Source: Bradyrhizobium sp. Ce-3 (GTDB lineage: Bacteria; Pseudomonadota; Alphaproteobacteria; Rhizobiales; Xanthobacteraceae). Taken from it: 64,000 bases of DNA. The translations under genes and the position numbers were made by a program. This document shows, in pieces, positions 44,463 to 53,328 of this stretch. The stretch spans positions 496,001-560,000 of the forward strand of contig NZ_BQUV01000004.1 in NCBI RefSeq assembly GCF_022835695.1. Reading direction: 5' to 3'. The notes under the pieces are model-generated. The model was not told where the DNA came from, did no database searches, and was given only the letters and a program-made list of their open reading frames with translations. Position 1 is the stretch's first letter. Every line of letters starts with the position of its first letter.

Positions 44463-44478
44463 CATCATATATGTGATG
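44463..44478. promoter_or_regulatory. Candidate operator between leuC and the IclR gene
   Basis: CATCA-N6-TGATG with an AT-rich centre lies 35 bases before the IclR start. A second inverted repeat, CTTGACG at 44410-44416 and CGTCAAG at 44437-44443, lies closer to leuC. Either could bind the adjoining IclR protein; the assignment rests only on position and symmetry. Confidence 0.4.
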
Positions 44479-44512
44479 GAGGTGCGGTACTTGACCCGCC
44501 GAGGAGCCAGCC

Positions 44513-45283
44513 ATGCCGAATCCGAGCAAGACGGCGATCGTCAAATCGGCGATGCGGACGTTTGCGGTTCTGGAGTTTTTTCGGAAAACAAAGCGGGCGG
44601 CTTCCGTGACCGAGATAGCTTCCGCGCTGGAGATGCCTCAATCGAGCACGTCGGTGTTGCTTCGCTGTCTCGTCGAATTGAACTACCTTGAATACGAGCG
44701 AAAGAGCCGGCTTTTCATCCCGAGCTATCGGGTCAATCTGCTCGGTGACTGGATCCGTCGTTCTCCGTTCCGTGATAAAAAGCTCACCGATCTGATGGAG
44801 GAACTCTGGACCGCGACCGGCGGCGAAACCGTCATGCTTGGACAACAGGCAGGCGCCGCGGGGATGCAGTATCTGCACGTGGTCCCCGGCGGCTCCCAGC
44901 TTCAGTACACGGCCCAAGCCGGTCAGATACGACCGATGGTTCGGACCGCGCTCGGGCACGTGCTGCTGAGCCAGATGCCGAACACCAAAATTCGCGGCAT
45001 TATCCGGCGCAACAATGCCGAGGAGCCGAGTCAGTCGGCGCGGGTTCGCGAATCCAGCTTTCTGGAGGAGGTCGAGCGTATTCGCCGCCGCGGCTATTCC
45101 GAGTCAGGCGGCCGCACGACGCCGGGCGCAAACACGATAGGCATGCTTGTTCCGCTGCCGAAGCGGCGCGCCCCGCTCGCGATCGGCATCGGCGGGCCGA
45201 TCGAACGCATCGCGGCAAAGCGCGCGCACATCATTGAAGTGATGCAGAGTCGGCTGAAGGAACTGACAGACGCAGCACCGTAG
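44513..45283 (+). CDS. IclR-family transcriptional regulator
   Basis: A protein of 256 residues. The N-terminal winged helix (about 10-75) includes KRAASVTEIASALEMPQSST, and the effector domain follows with MEELWTATGGETVMLGQQAG, RPMVRTALGHVLLSQM and a C-terminal IGIGGPIERI segment. GAGGAG lies a few bases before ATG 44513. IclR proteins usually answer small organic acids. Being divergent from the leuC operon, it probably controls import and breakdown of that operon's substrate. Confidence 0.87.
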   Translation: MPNPSKTAIVKSAMRTFAVLEFFRKTKRAASVTEIASALEMPQSSTSVLLRCLVELNYLEYERKSRLFIPSYRVNLLGDWIRRSPFRDKKLTDLMEELWTATGGETVMLGQQAGAAGMQYLHVVPGGSQLQYTAQAGQIRPMVRTALGHVLLSQMPNTKIRGIIRRNNAEEPSQSARVRESSFLEEVERIRRRGYSESGGRTTPGANTIGMLVPLPKRRAPLAIGIGGPIERIAAKRAHIIEVMQSRLKELTDAAP

Positions 45284-45285
45284 CC

Positions 45286-45373
45286 GTAGGCCGGATGAAG
45301 CGAAGCGCAATCCGGGGTCAGTCCCTCCGCGGAGAGATCGGCCCCGGATTTCGCTTCGCTCCATCCGGGCTAC
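45286..45373. repeat. Intergenic palindromic element (GTAGGCCGGATG...CATCCGGGCTAC)
   Basis: GTAGGCCGGATGAAGCG at the left and CGCTCCATCCGGGCTAC at the right are inverted repeats, each with an inner GCGAAGCG / CGCTTCGC-like stretch. It starts three bases after the IclR stop and lies between convergent genes, where it may end both transcripts. Confidence 0.85.
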
Positions 45374-45392
45374 AAGTGCTCGACCTTATGTC

Positions 45393-46508
45393 CTACGACG
45401 CCAGCGCTTCCTCCGGCATCACGGCCGACAAATGCTGGCTCTCGGCGACGGCGCGGTTGGTGATGCGGCCGCGATGAACGTTGAGGCCGGCACGCAGATG
45501 CGGATCCTCGACCAGCGCGCGCAGTCCCTTCGAGGCCAGGGCTAGGCCGAACGGGAGGGTGGCGTGGTTGAGCGCATGGCTCGAAGTCACCGGCACCGCG
45601 CCCGGCATGTTGGCGACGCAATAATGCACGATGTCGTCGACCAGATAGGTCGGCGCCTGATGCGTGGTCGGCTTCGAGGTCTCGAAGCAGCCGCCCTGGT
45701 CGATCGCGACGTCGACCAGCACCGCGCGGCGCTTCATGCCCGCAAGCTGCGCGCGCGACACCAGCTTCGGCGCGCTGGCGCCCGGCACCAGCACTGCGCC
45801 GATCACGACGTCGGCCGCGAAGACCTCCTGCTCGATTGCTTCAAGCGTGGCGTAACGGGTGCGGACGCGACCGAGGAAAAGGTCGTCGAGCGCGCGCAGC
45901 CGCGGCAACGAACGGTCGAGGATGGTGACGTCGCTGCCAAGGCCGGCGGCCATCCGCGCCGCATGGGTGCCGACCACGCCGCCGCCGATGATCGCAACGC
46001 GCGCCGGCGGCACGCCCGGCACGCCGCCGAGCAGCTTGCCCATGCCGTCGGCGGATTTGCGCAGCGCGGCGCCTGCGGCTTCGATCGCAAGGCGGCCGGC
46101 GACTTCGCTCATCGGCGCAAGCAGCGGCAGGCCGCCATGCGCGTCGGTCACGGTCTCATAGGCGACCGCGGTGCAGCCCGAGGCGATCAGCCCCGACGTC
46201 TGCGGCACGTCAGGCGCGAGATGCAGATAGGTGAACAGGATCTGTCCCTCGCGCAGCCTGATCCATTCGGACGGCTGCGGCTCCTTCACCTTCACGATCA
46301 TCTCGGCGACCGAGAACACCTCTTCGGCCGTATCGGCGATCCGCGCGCCGGCCTGGGTGTAGGTGTCATCGCCGGCACCGATGCCGTCGCCGGCGCCGCG
46401 CTGCACCACGACCTCGTGGCCGTGCGCCACATATTCCCGCACCGAGGCAGGCGTCAGCCCGACCCGGTATTCCTCGACCTTGATTTCCTTGGGCACGCCG
46501 ATGCGCAT
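45393..46508 (-). CDS. ald: Alanine dehydrogenase
   Basis: A protein of 371 residues. It begins [20 protein letters not shown], as is usual in the family, with catalytic residues in [12 protein letters not shown] near residue 72 and FTYLHLAPD near residue 92; the NAD-binding [17 protein letters not shown] lies near residue 170 and the family's [18 protein letters not shown] near residue 268. AAGGAGCG precedes ATG 46508. It interconverts L-alanine with pyruvate and ammonia using NAD. The Lrp-type regulator gene is divergent from it, 141 bases away. Confidence 0.95.
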   Translation of the reverse strand: MRIGVPKEIKVEEYRVGLTPASVREYVAHGHEVVVQRGAGDGIGAGDDTYTQAGARIADTAEEVFSVAEMIVKVKEPQPSEWIRLREGQILFTYLHLAPDVPQTSGLIASGCTAVAYETVTDAHGGLPLLAPMSEVAGRLAIEAAGAALRKSADGMGKLLGGVPGVPPARVAIIGGGVVGTHAARMAAGLGSDVTILDRSLPRLRALDDLFLGRVRTRYATLEAIEQEVFAADVVIGAVLVPGASAPKLVSRAQLAGMKRRAVLVDVAIDQGGCFETSKPTTHQAPTYLVDDIVHYCVANMPGAVPVTSSHALNHATLPFGLALASKGLRALVEDPHLRAGLNVHRGRITNRAVAESQHLSAVMPEEALAS

Positions 46509-46537
46509 GGTCCGCTCCTTGAAGGATTCGTTTCCGT

Positions 46538-46551
46538 TAGCCTCAAGGCTA
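46538..46551. promoter_or_regulatory. Inverted repeat in the ald/Lrp divergent promoter
   Basis: TAGCCT-CA-AGGCTA is a perfect 6-bp inverted repeat 30 bases upstream of the ald start. It is a possible binding site for the divergently encoded Lrp-type regulator, by position only. Confidence 0.35.
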
Positions 46552-46649
46552 TGCCCCGTCACACGGCGTTTCTCAGCGAATTCCGGCTTGCTCACAGCCA
46601 AATACGCTCATATCCTTCGCTCTTGGCTCAGCTCTCGAAGGAAAACTGC

Positions 46650-47123
46650 GTGGACGGTCTCGATCGCATCGACCTCAGAATCCTTGGCGAGCTGGTCACC
46701 GATGCCCGCGCGAGCCAGATCGAGCTGGCGGAGAAGGTCGGGCTGTCGCCGACCGCCTGTGCGCGGCGCATCCGCCATCTCGAGGAGATCGGCGTGATCC
46801 GCGGCTACCGCGTCGACCTGGAGCCGAGCGCGCTCGGCCTCGTCACCACCGTCGTCGTCACCATCACGCTGGAGAAGCAGAGCGAGGATTATCTCGCGGC
46901 GTTCGAGGCCGCGATCGCGCGCTGCCCCGACGTCGTGTCCTGCCATCTGATGTCGGGCAGCGACGATTATCATCTGCAGGTGATCGCCCGCGACATCGCC
47001 GACTTCGAGCGCATCCACAAGCAGCATCTGTCGCGGATGCCGGGCGTCGCCCGCATCCATTCCAGCTTCGCGATGCGCGAGGTGGTGCGCCGGACCATTC
47101 CCGAAACCGCGCTGCGCGGCTGA
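46650..47123 (+). CDS. Lrp/AsnC-family regulator, probable regulator of ald
   Basis: About 157 residues from GTG 46650, with AAGGA eight bases upstream; upstream in-frame residues run into the ald gene region and are unlikely. The helix-turn-helix is ASQIELAEKVGLSPTACARR near residue 20, followed by the RAM domain with VVVTITLEKQSEDY and the GSDDYHLQVIARD ligand loop near residue 105. Position opposite ald fits the known pattern in which such a regulator activates alanine dehydrogenase when L-alanine is present. Confidence 0.9.
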   Translation: MDGLDRIDLRILGELVTDARASQIELAEKVGLSPTACARRIRHLEEIGVIRGYRVDLEPSALGLVTTVVVTITLEKQSEDYLAAFEAAIARCPDVVSCHLMSGSDDYHLQVIARDIADFERIHKQHLSRMPGVARIHSSFAMREVVRRTIPETALRG

Positions 47124-47138
47124 CGGGTTATCGCGGCG

Positions 47139-47699
47139 TCAGCCCGGATTGCGGCTTGCGCGCGGCCACATCCGCGCCAGCGTCTCGTCCTTCTTGACGA
47201 GCACATGCCAGAGCGTCGCGGCGATGTGCAGCGCGACCACGGCATAGGCGACATAGGCGAGCACGCCGTGAACCAGCTCGCCGGCCTCCGCCACCACCTT
47301 GTTGTCGGCAAACAGCCGCGGCCAGCTGAAGGTCCAGAAATAGCGCAGCGAGTAGCCGCCGGCCGACGAGAACATGTAGCCCGTCACCGGCATCACGAAC
47401 AGGATGGCGTAGAGCGCCCAGTGATTGAGCCGTGCCGCGATCCTGACCAGCGGCGAGAACGAACCCGGCTCCGGCGGCGCCGTGGTCACGGCGCGCACCA
47501 TCAGCCGCAGGATCGCCAGGAAGAACAGGGTGACGCCGAGCGACTTGTGCAGCTCGAGCAGTTCGCGGCGCGGCGACGTCCCCGCCGGCTGCAGCCCGCA
47601 ATAGAGCCCGATCAGCATCGCCGCGATGAACAGCACGGCGGTCGCCCAGTGAATTTTTCGCAGCAGCGGGTCGTAGCTGGCCGTGATTTCCGTCGTCAC
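47139..47699 (-). CDS. Cytochrome b561 family protein
   Basis: About 186 residues from GTG 47699, with AAGG seven bases upstream. Four membrane spans carry the haem-ligand histidines: in RKIHWATAVLFIAAM near residue 15, LLELHKSLGVTLF near residue 49, and two near the C-terminus in ELVHGVLAYVAY and VVALHIAATLWHVL. It moves electrons across or along the inner membrane and may serve as a superoxide:quinone oxidoreductase, as E. coli CybB does. It lies 15 bases from the convergent Lrp gene. Confidence 0.88.
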   Translation of the reverse strand: MTTEITASYDPLLRKIHWATAVLFIAAMLIGLYCGLQPAGTSPRRELLELHKSLGVTLFFLAILRLMVRAVTTAPPEPGSFSPLVRIAARLNHWALYAILFVMPVTGYMFSSAGGYSLRYFWTFSWPRLFADNKVVAEAGELVHGVLAYVAYAVVALHIAATLWHVLVKKDETLARMWPRASRNPG

Positions 47700-47844
47700 A
47701 GGGCGCCTTCGCGTGAAGCCAGCCCGTGCAGGTGCGGCCCGAAAGAGGAAGCCGTTCAATAGACGATGGCGCCGGGCCTGCCTACCGGCGCAGGCGTCGA
47801 CGCCGATCACGATCGCGAAGGGGGGAAGGCCTGCACTCCCCCAT

Positions 47845-47949
47845 CGTCATTCCGGGGGCGCGCGAAGCGCAAGCCCGGAATCCATTCATCACCGACACGG
47901 CGGCCCAATCGATTCCGGGCCTTCGCCTCCGGCGCATCCCGGAATGACG
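47845..47949. repeat. Intergenic palindromic element (CGTCATTCC...GGAATGACG)
   Basis: CGTCATTCCGGG and CCCGGAATGACG frame the element; inside are CCCGGAATCCATTCATC and GATTCCGGGCC, a second inverted pair, and a GGCGCGCGAAGCGC stretch. It belongs to a mosaic family related by its ends to the element at 33791-33915 and lies between the divergently oriented cytochrome and membrane-protein genes. Confidence 0.85.
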
Positions 47950-47973
47950 CGCGGATGGCGCGCCGCGCGCTCA

Positions 47974-48013
47974 CTGTCACAAACCGCGCTCGCTGTCACA
48001 AACGCTGTCACAA
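47974..48013 (+). repeat. Three direct CTGTCACAA repeats
   Basis: CTGTCACAA starts at 47974, 47993 and 48005, within 40 bases and about 110-150 bases before the membrane-protein start at 48123. Short clustered direct repeats of this kind can be regulator sites. The remaining part of the 423-base gap 47700-48122 shows nothing else besides the palindromic element. Confidence 0.55.
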
Positions 48014-48122
48014 TCGGAGCCCGCCCGGCCCGCGCCACACGCATTTTTTAGTCGTGATTCGCCGCCTTCTATGACAGAATTACTACAGTTCGATATCAGT
48101 TCGGTTACACGCGGAGCGGTGA

Positions 48123-49082
48123 ATGAGCATGGAGTGGCGGGCGCGGCCGGTTTCGCTGGCTTGGTCGAATCCAGTGGTCCGGTGGTGGGGCTTCCTGAGC
48201 CTCGTCAGCGCCGCCAACATCGCGATCTGGTTCGCGCTCTACCGCCAGTTCCATGAACAGGCCAATGGCAGCTTCAGCAACACCTCCGGCATCGGCCTGA
48301 TGATGCTGCTGTGCGCAGCCTATGTGTTCGGCTGCGCGTTCCGCTCGGTGCTGCCGCGTGCCGACGTGCAGCGCATTTGCCTGTTCGACCACTGGCTGTC
48401 GAGCGTCATGGTCGGCCGCACCGTCGCCACCGTCGCCGAGGTCTGCTTCGCCGCGCAATGGGCGATCATCCTGCATCAGCTCGGCACCATGACCGGCGCC
48501 GAGACCACCGTGACCATCGCCTGGATCATCGTGCCGCTGATCGTGATCGCGGAATGCTTCTCCTGGTATGCGGTGCTGACCACCCACTATCTCTGCAACG
48601 CGATCGAGAACTCGATCTGGGCCGTGGTGTTCTTCCTGGTCGGCATTGCGCTGTGCCGGCTGCTACCGGAGTTTCACGGCCCGGTGCGCTGGGCCCTCAT
48701 CGTCGCGATCGTCGGCATCGCCGCATTCCTCGCCTTCCTGATGACCGTCGACGTCCCGATGTATCTGAACCGCTGGCGCGCCAACCTCGCCGCCGGCGGC
48801 ACGCTGCTGCATCCGCTCGAGGGCCTGCGCGACGTCAGCCGGCGCTGGGTCGTGACCCACGACATCGCCGAGTGGCGCGAGGAGATCGCCTGGATGTCGC
48901 TGTATTTCAGCATGGCGGTGTGGTCGAGCCTCGCGCTCTGCGTCGGCTACTCGCTCGAGGACCAGCTGCCGCGCTACCGCACCGAGCCCGCGATCGTCGC
49001 GACGACGCCGGCGATCGTCAACCCGACGCCGGCGGCACAGCACACAGCAACGATCGACGCGGCGGCGCCGTCACGGAATTGA
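48123..49082 (+). CDS. Integral membrane protein, uncharacterised
   Basis: A protein of 319 residues with about six to seven hydrophobic segments (near 20-40, 55-72, 100-125, 128-150, 160-180, 187-208 and 258-278). A cytoplasmic loop near residues 210-255 holds RWRANLAAGGTLLHPLEG and WREEIAWMSLYFS; the tail after residue 285 is alanine-, threonine- and proline-rich. I do not recognise the family. GAGCGGTGA just before the start could give a ribosome site. Cysteines at several membrane borders are notable, but no redox motif is seen. Confidence 0.75.
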   Translation: MSMEWRARPVSLAWSNPVVRWWGFLSLVSAANIAIWFALYRQFHEQANGSFSNTSGIGLMMLLCAAYVFGCAFRSVLPRADVQRICLFDHWLSSVMVGRTVATVAEVCFAAQWAIILHQLGTMTGAETTVTIAWIIVPLIVIAECFSWYAVLTTHYLCNAIENSIWAVVFFLVGIALCRLLPEFHGPVRWALIVAIVGIAAFLAFLMTVDVPMYLNRWRANLAAGGTLLHPLEGLRDVSRRWVVTHDIAEWREEIAWMSLYFSMAVWSSLALCVGYSLEDQLPRYRTEPAIVATTPAIVNPTPAAQHTATIDAAAPSRN

Positions 49083-49160
49083 TCCGAAGCCGCCGCGCGC
49101 GGCTTGTGGCGATCGGTGCTTTCGGAGTAAATGCCGCGGCATCCCGCCCACCCGTCAGCC

Positions 49161-49868
49161 ATGCCCCGCATCACCATCATCGAAACCGGGCTCGTCAGTC
49201 CGCAATTCCGCGACCGCCACGGCAGCTATCCGCAGATGTTCCAGCGGATGGTCGCTGCCGCCGATCCGTCCGCGACCTGCGACGTCGTGAGCGTCGCCAA
49301 GGGTGAGGCGCTTCCGGATCCCGCGACCTTGGACGCGATCCTGATCACGGGATCGGCGGCCGGCGTCTACGACGATGTCGCCTGGATCGCGCCGCTCGAA
49401 GCCTTCGTGCGCGCAGCTCATGACAAGCGCGTTCCGATGGTCGGGGTCTGCTTCGGCCATCAGCTGATCGCGCAGGCGCTCGGCGGCACCGTGCGCAAAT
49501 CGGAGAACGGCTGGGGCATCGGCCGTCATGTCTATCGGATAGCGCCGGACAACGGCCTGCTCGACGGCGCAACGATCGCGGTGGCCGCCTCGCATCAGGA
49601 CCAGGTGATCACCCCGCCCGCCTCCGCCCGCACCATCATGTCGTCGGACTTCACGGCGCACGCCGGACTGCGCTATGCCAACGGCACCACGCTGTCGGTG
49701 CAGCCGCATCCGGAATTCACCGCCGACTACGCCGATGCGCTGTGCGACCTGCGCCGCGGTCTCGCGCCCGATGCCGTGGTCGAAACCGCCAAGGCGTCGC
49801 TCACCGAACCGCTCGACCACGCCGCACTCGGCGGCGTGGTCACGCGCTTCCTCACACGTCGTACCTAG
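49161..49868 (+). CDS. Class I glutamine amidotransferase family protein
   Basis: About 235 residues from ATG 49161. The nucleophile elbow is GVCFGHQLIAQALGG near residue 95, and the His-Glu pair is in SVQPHPEFTADY near residue 183; an oxyanion region is LITGSAAGVYDD near residue 62. It resembles the GMP-synthase-like stand-alone amidotransferases that release ammonia from glutamine or cleave gamma-glutamyl amides, for example in polyamine breakdown. No partner synthetase is nearby. Its stop overlaps the stop of the opposite gene within CTAG at 49865-49868. Confidence 0.85.
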   Translation: MPRITIIETGLVSPQFRDRHGSYPQMFQRMVAAADPSATCDVVSVAKGEALPDPATLDAILITGSAAGVYDDVAWIAPLEAFVRAAHDKRVPMVGVCFGHQLIAQALGGTVRKSENGWGIGRHVYRIAPDNGLLDGATIAVAASHQDQVITPPASARTIMSSDFTAHAGLRYANGTTLSVQPHPEFTADYADALCDLRRGLAPDAVVETAKASLTEPLDHAALGGVVTRFLTRRT

Positions 49869-50743
49869 CCCTTGCGCCACTGCGCGGCGGCATCGCGGGC
49901 GAAATCGCGATAGGCGCGCGGCGCCCGGCCGAGCAGCCGCGTCAGGCGCGCAAGCTCGTCGGCCGTCGCCACCGCGCCGTCGCTCTGGTAGCGGCCGAGC
50001 ATGAGGCGCATGTCGAGCGCGAGCCAGGCCGGCATCGCGGCCTTGAGACGCTGCTCGGTCACGACGAGATCGTCGCCGCCATAGCTGACGGCACGGCCAA
50101 GCTCATCGCGCCAGATCGCGGCCGCGCCCTCACCGGTCACGACATCGGGCCCGACCAGCGCATAGGTCTCGCGGCCAAGCGGCGCGGGCGCGCGCTCGCG
50201 GCGCACCAGCTCGATCGCAGCCGCCTCGCCGATGTCGCGGATATCGACCATCGAGATGCCCTTCGCGCCGATCGGCATGCCGTAGACGCCGTAGTTGAGC
50301 AGCGGCTCCTTCAGCCGAAGATCGTTTTGGATGAAATAGGCCGGACGCAGGATGGTCGCGGGAAGATCGAGCGCCTCGATCATCCGCTCGACCGTGTGCT
50401 TGCCGGCGAAATGCGGCACGTCGGCATAGGCCTCGCCCTTGAACACCGAGAGATAGACGATGCCCTTGACGCCGGCCTCGCGCGCCGCGGCCAGCGTCAG
50501 CATCGCCTGGGTCAGTTCGTCGGCCGCGTTCGGCACCAGCAGGAACAGCGTGCTGACGCCGTCGAGCGCGGCGCGGACCGAATCCAAATCCGCAAGATCG
50601 CCGCGAACCGCCGTCACGTGCTGCGGGAACTGGGCCTTGCCGGGCGAGCGCGTCAAAGCGCGAACCTCGACGCCGTGACCGGCGAGATGGTTCAGAACCT
50701 GGGTGCCGATGGTGCCTGTGCTGCCTGTCACCAGAATAGCCAT
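49865..50743 (-). CDS. NmrA-like / atypical SDR NAD(P)-binding protein
   Basis: A protein of 292 residues. It opens with the Rossmann motif VTGSTGTIGTQVLNHL near residue 5, has RALTRSPGKAQFP for NADP contact, FLLVPNAADE near residue 68 and a RPAYFIQNDL segment near residue 138. Such proteins are quinone or flavin-linked oxidoreductases (QOR2-like) or redox sensors. ATG 50743 has AGGAGAA upstream. It is divergent from a LysR gene, which probably controls it through the palindromes between them. Confidence 0.87.
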   Translation of the reverse strand: MAILVTGSTGTIGTQVLNHLAGHGVEVRALTRSPGKAQFPQHVTAVRGDLADLDSVRAALDGVSTLFLLVPNAADELTQAMLTLAAAREAGVKGIVYLSVFKGEAYADVPHFAGKHTVERMIEALDLPATILRPAYFIQNDLRLKEPLLNYGVYGMPIGAKGISMVDIRDIGEAAAIELVRRERAPAPLGRETYALVGPDVVTGEGAAAIWRDELGRAVSYGGDDLVVTEQRLKAAMPAWLALDMRLMLGRYQSDGAVATADELARLTRLLGRAPRAYRDFARDAAAQWRKG

Positions 50744-50761
50744 GTCGAATTCTCCTCTTTG

Positions 50762-50829
50762 CGGCAGACCGTCTGCCGTTGGGGAGAAGCTATCTGTTCC
50801 AATTTTCTATCAAATATGCCAATATTTGA
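50762..50829. promoter_or_regulatory. Two palindromes in the NmrA/LysR divergent promoter
   Basis: CGGCAGAC-C-GTCTGCCG lies at 50762-50778 and the AT-rich TCAAATAT-GCCA-ATATTTGA, a perfect 8-bp inverted repeat, at 50810-50829. GTTCCA at 50796 and TGGAAC near 50847 add an outer pair. The second palindrome, 30 bases before the LysR start, looks like that regulator's operator. Confidence 0.55.
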
Positions 50830-50859
50830 ACACGCCGTCTCGAATATGGAACAGATGCG

Positions 50860-51756
50860 ATGGACCTCCAGGCGCTCACCGACTTCAACCTGGTCGCCGC
50901 GCATGGCGGTTTCGGCCGCGCCAGCCGTGCCTCCGGACGGGCCAAGGCCACGCTGTCCCGCCGCGTCGCCGAGCTCGAGCAAAGTCTCGGCGTCCGCCTG
51001 ATCGAGCGCGGTTCGCAGAGCCTGCGATTGACCGACGAGGGCCGCGCGCTGCACGAGCGCACCAGCGGTCCGCTGTCCGACATCGCCGAGGCCGGCGAAG
51101 CGGTGGTGCTCGGCGCATCGATGCCGCGTGGCCGGCTGCGGGTCAGCGCGCCGGTGCTGCTCGCGCACGTCGCGTTCGGCCGGATCGCTGCGCGCTTTGC
51201 GCACGCCTATCCCGACGTCCAGCTCGAGATCGTCGCCGAGGATCGCCTGGTCGATCCGGTCGAGGACGGCTTTGACCTGGTCATCCGCATCAATCCGTCA
51301 CCGGACGAGCGTCTCGTCGGCCGCCGCTTCCTCAACGATGAGCTGCTGGTCGTGGCGCATCCCGATCTGCAGCGACCGACAATCTCCGCGCACGATCTAG
51401 ACGGCATCTCCGTCAATGCCGTGCTGATGTCGCAGACGCCACCGGACACGCTCTGGCGCATCAAGAATGAACACGACGAGACCATACTCAGGCCGCGGAC
51501 GGTGTTGCGTCTCTCATCGATGCTGATGATGCGTGATGCGGTGCTGGCGGGCGCCGGCGCGGCCCTGCTGCCCAAGCTGCTGGTCGACGACGACATTGCC
51601 GCGGGCCGCCTCGCCTATTGGGGAACCGATGCCAGACCTCCGGTCGAGATCTGGGCACTGCAGAGCTCGCGACGGCTGGTCGGCGCCAAGGTGCGCGCGT
51701 TTCTCGACGTCGTCGAGCAGGCGTTCCCGAACCGGATCTTCGTGCCACCGGCCTGA
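50860..51756 (+). CDS. LysR-family transcriptional regulator
   Basis: A protein of 298 residues starting MDLQALTDFNLVAAHGGFG, with the recognition region ASGRAKATLSRRVAELEQSL near residue 28. The effector domain has LRVSAPVLLAHVAFG and LVIRINPSPDERLVGRR, typical of the LysR branch that regulates divergent NAD(P)-dependent oxidoreductase genes. It faces the NmrA-like gene across a 116-base control region with two palindromes and is probably both its regulator and autoregulated. Confidence 0.87.
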   Translation: MDLQALTDFNLVAAHGGFGRASRASGRAKATLSRRVAELEQSLGVRLIERGSQSLRLTDEGRALHERTSGPLSDIAEAGEAVVLGASMPRGRLRVSAPVLLAHVAFGRIAARFAHAYPDVQLEIVAEDRLVDPVEDGFDLVIRINPSPDERLVGRRFLNDELLVVAHPDLQRPTISAHDLDGISVNAVLMSQTPPDTLWRIKNEHDETILRPRTVLRLSSMLMMRDAVLAGAGAALLPKLLVDDDIAAGRLAYWGTDARPPVEIWALQSSRRLVGAKVRAFLDVVEQAFPNRIFVPPA

Positions 51757-51778
51757 ATTGCTGTCCGGACGATCCGCC

Positions 51779-52129
51779 TCAGGTCATGCTGCCCGGCATG
51801 AAGCAGCGGATGCGCGGATGGCCGTCGATATAGTGCTTCCACACCATGGTTCGACCGATCTTGTTCGGCGCGGTGATCAGGGCCTCATCAGGCACAACGA
51901 CCCATTCACTGTCGATCAGCACGCGATAATGGCCGTGGTCCGACTCCCAGTCGGGATCGGCAACCACATATCCGTCGGCATCCGAGCAGCACTGCCCGTA
52001 GCCGCTGTGCAGGCTTTCAAACCAGGGTTTCAGAGGTGAGTTGGCGTAGCGGCCGTCGTCGCGCGCCAGGGTCGGCGATGTCAACCACACCGCCCCGAGC
52101 AGCACTGCCGCACGTGTGAGAACGTGCAT
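51779..52129 (-). CDS. Small exported protein, uncharacterised
   Basis: A protein of 116 residues with a signal peptide (MHVLTRAAVLLGAVWLTSPTLA, cut near residue 22). The mature part begins RDDGRYANSPLKPWFESL, followed by GYGQCCSDADGYVV with adjacent cysteines, WVVVPDEALI and a C-terminal RIRCFMPGSM with another cysteine. The SPLKPWFESL and QCCSDADG pattern is found, from memory, in a family of short secreted rhizobial proteins without known role. Disulfide bonds in the periplasm are likely. Confidence 0.72.
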   Translation of the reverse strand: MHVLTRAAVLLGAVWLTSPTLARDDGRYANSPLKPWFESLHSGYGQCCSDADGYVVADPDWESDHGHYRVLIDSEWVVVPDEALITAPNKIGRTMVWKHYIDGHPRIRCFMPGSMT

Positions 52130-52364
52130 CTTGTCGTCTCCGCAGATGTCAATTCAGCTGCGGGCGCGCATCACCAACCGTTCGCTCACGACATTGCCGT
52201 CGCAGGCGAGACCACGACGAATCGACGCCCCAGCACCTGGGATTCAGCTATGCAAGTGCAGCGCCAGACTGCATTCCGGGAGACTACTGCCGACGAAAGA
52301 TGGGGTACGCGGGCCGTCGCGCGCCACGCACGGCAAGCGGCCGCCCGCCCTCCGGACCGCTCGA

Positions 52365-53300
52365 TCAGCGGCTCGCTGCCGTGACCTCGGGGACCAGCGG
52401 CGGCGCACTGCGCGACGCCGCCTGCAATGCGCATTCGACGAACCGGCGCGGCAGCAGCGAGGCGTTCGAACGCATCGCCACCAGCATGCGGCTCTCCGCA
52501 TCCGGCGTGTCCAGCGCTTTGGAGACCACGTTCATGACGCCGGCCTGCTGGTAACACGACGGCAGGATCGAGAGCCCGATCCCCGCCGCGACGAGGCTGA
52601 GCACCGTGCGCAGCTCATGAGCTTCCTGCGCGATACGCGGCGCAAAGCCGGCCCGCCGGCACAGCATCGCCGCCTGGTCGCCGACGCCGCAACCGCTCTC
52701 CGCCATGCCGACGAATTCATGCTCGGCAAGATCGGCGACGCTGACCTTGCCGGGCGCGGCAGCGAGCGGATGATCGACCGGCAGGAACACCATCAGCCGG
52801 TCGCGCCAGACGACATGGACCTGCAGATCGGCCGCCGGCCGGAAATCCAGCGGCGGCCGCATGATCGCGACATCGAGCTCGGCATCGGCGAGCGCCTGCA
52901 GCTGCTTTGCGGTCGACATATGCCTGAGCTCGATCTTCACCCGCGGATAGCTGCCGCGGAAGCTGCGGAACAGCTCGGCGAACATGTCGAGCATCGGAAC
53001 CGAGTCGGTAAAGCCGACACGAACCGCGCCAGCCTCGCCGCGGGCGGCGCGGCGCACGGTCTCGGAGGCGAGGTCGAGCTCGCTGACGGCGCGCCGCGCG
53101 TGCTCCAGCAGCAATTGGCCGGCCTGGGTGAGCGCGACGGCACGCCGCGTGCGCGACAGCAGTTGCGTGCCGAGCTCCTCCTCCATCGCCTTGATCTGCG
53201 TGCTCAGCGGCGGCTGGCTGACATGCAACCGCTTGGCGGCGCGGCTGAAGCTGAGTTCTTCGGCCACCGCGATGAAGTAGCGAAGCTGCCTGTAATCCAT
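52365..53300 (-). CDS. LysR-family regulator of the LigJ/LigK locus
   Basis: A protein of 311 residues. It starts MDYRQLRYFIAVAEELSFSR with the helix-turn-helix AAKRLHVSQPPLSTQIKAME near residue 21; the effector domain has VRVGFTDSVPMLDMFAELF and AIMRPPLDFRPA. Relatives regulate aromatic catabolism (BenM, CatR and CbbR types). It is divergent from the permease-ligJ-ligK genes, so a pathway intermediate such as a protocatechuate or gallate derivative is its probable inducer. Confidence 0.88.
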   Translation of the reverse strand: MDYRQLRYFIAVAEELSFSRAAKRLHVSQPPLSTQIKAMEEELGTQLLSRTRRAVALTQAGQLLLEHARRAVSELDLASETVRRAARGEAGAVRVGFTDSVPMLDMFAELFRSFRGSYPRVKIELRHMSTAKQLQALADAELDVAIMRPPLDFRPAADLQVHVVWRDRLMVFLPVDHPLAAAPGKVSVADLAEHEFVGMAESGCGVGDQAAMLCRRAGFAPRIAQEAHELRTVLSLVAAGIGLSILPSCYQQAGVMNVVSKALDTPDAESRMLVAMRSNASLLPRRFVECALQAASRSAPPLVPEVTAASR

Positions 53301-53328
53301 CGCTTATTCCGTTTCCCTATAAGTGAGG

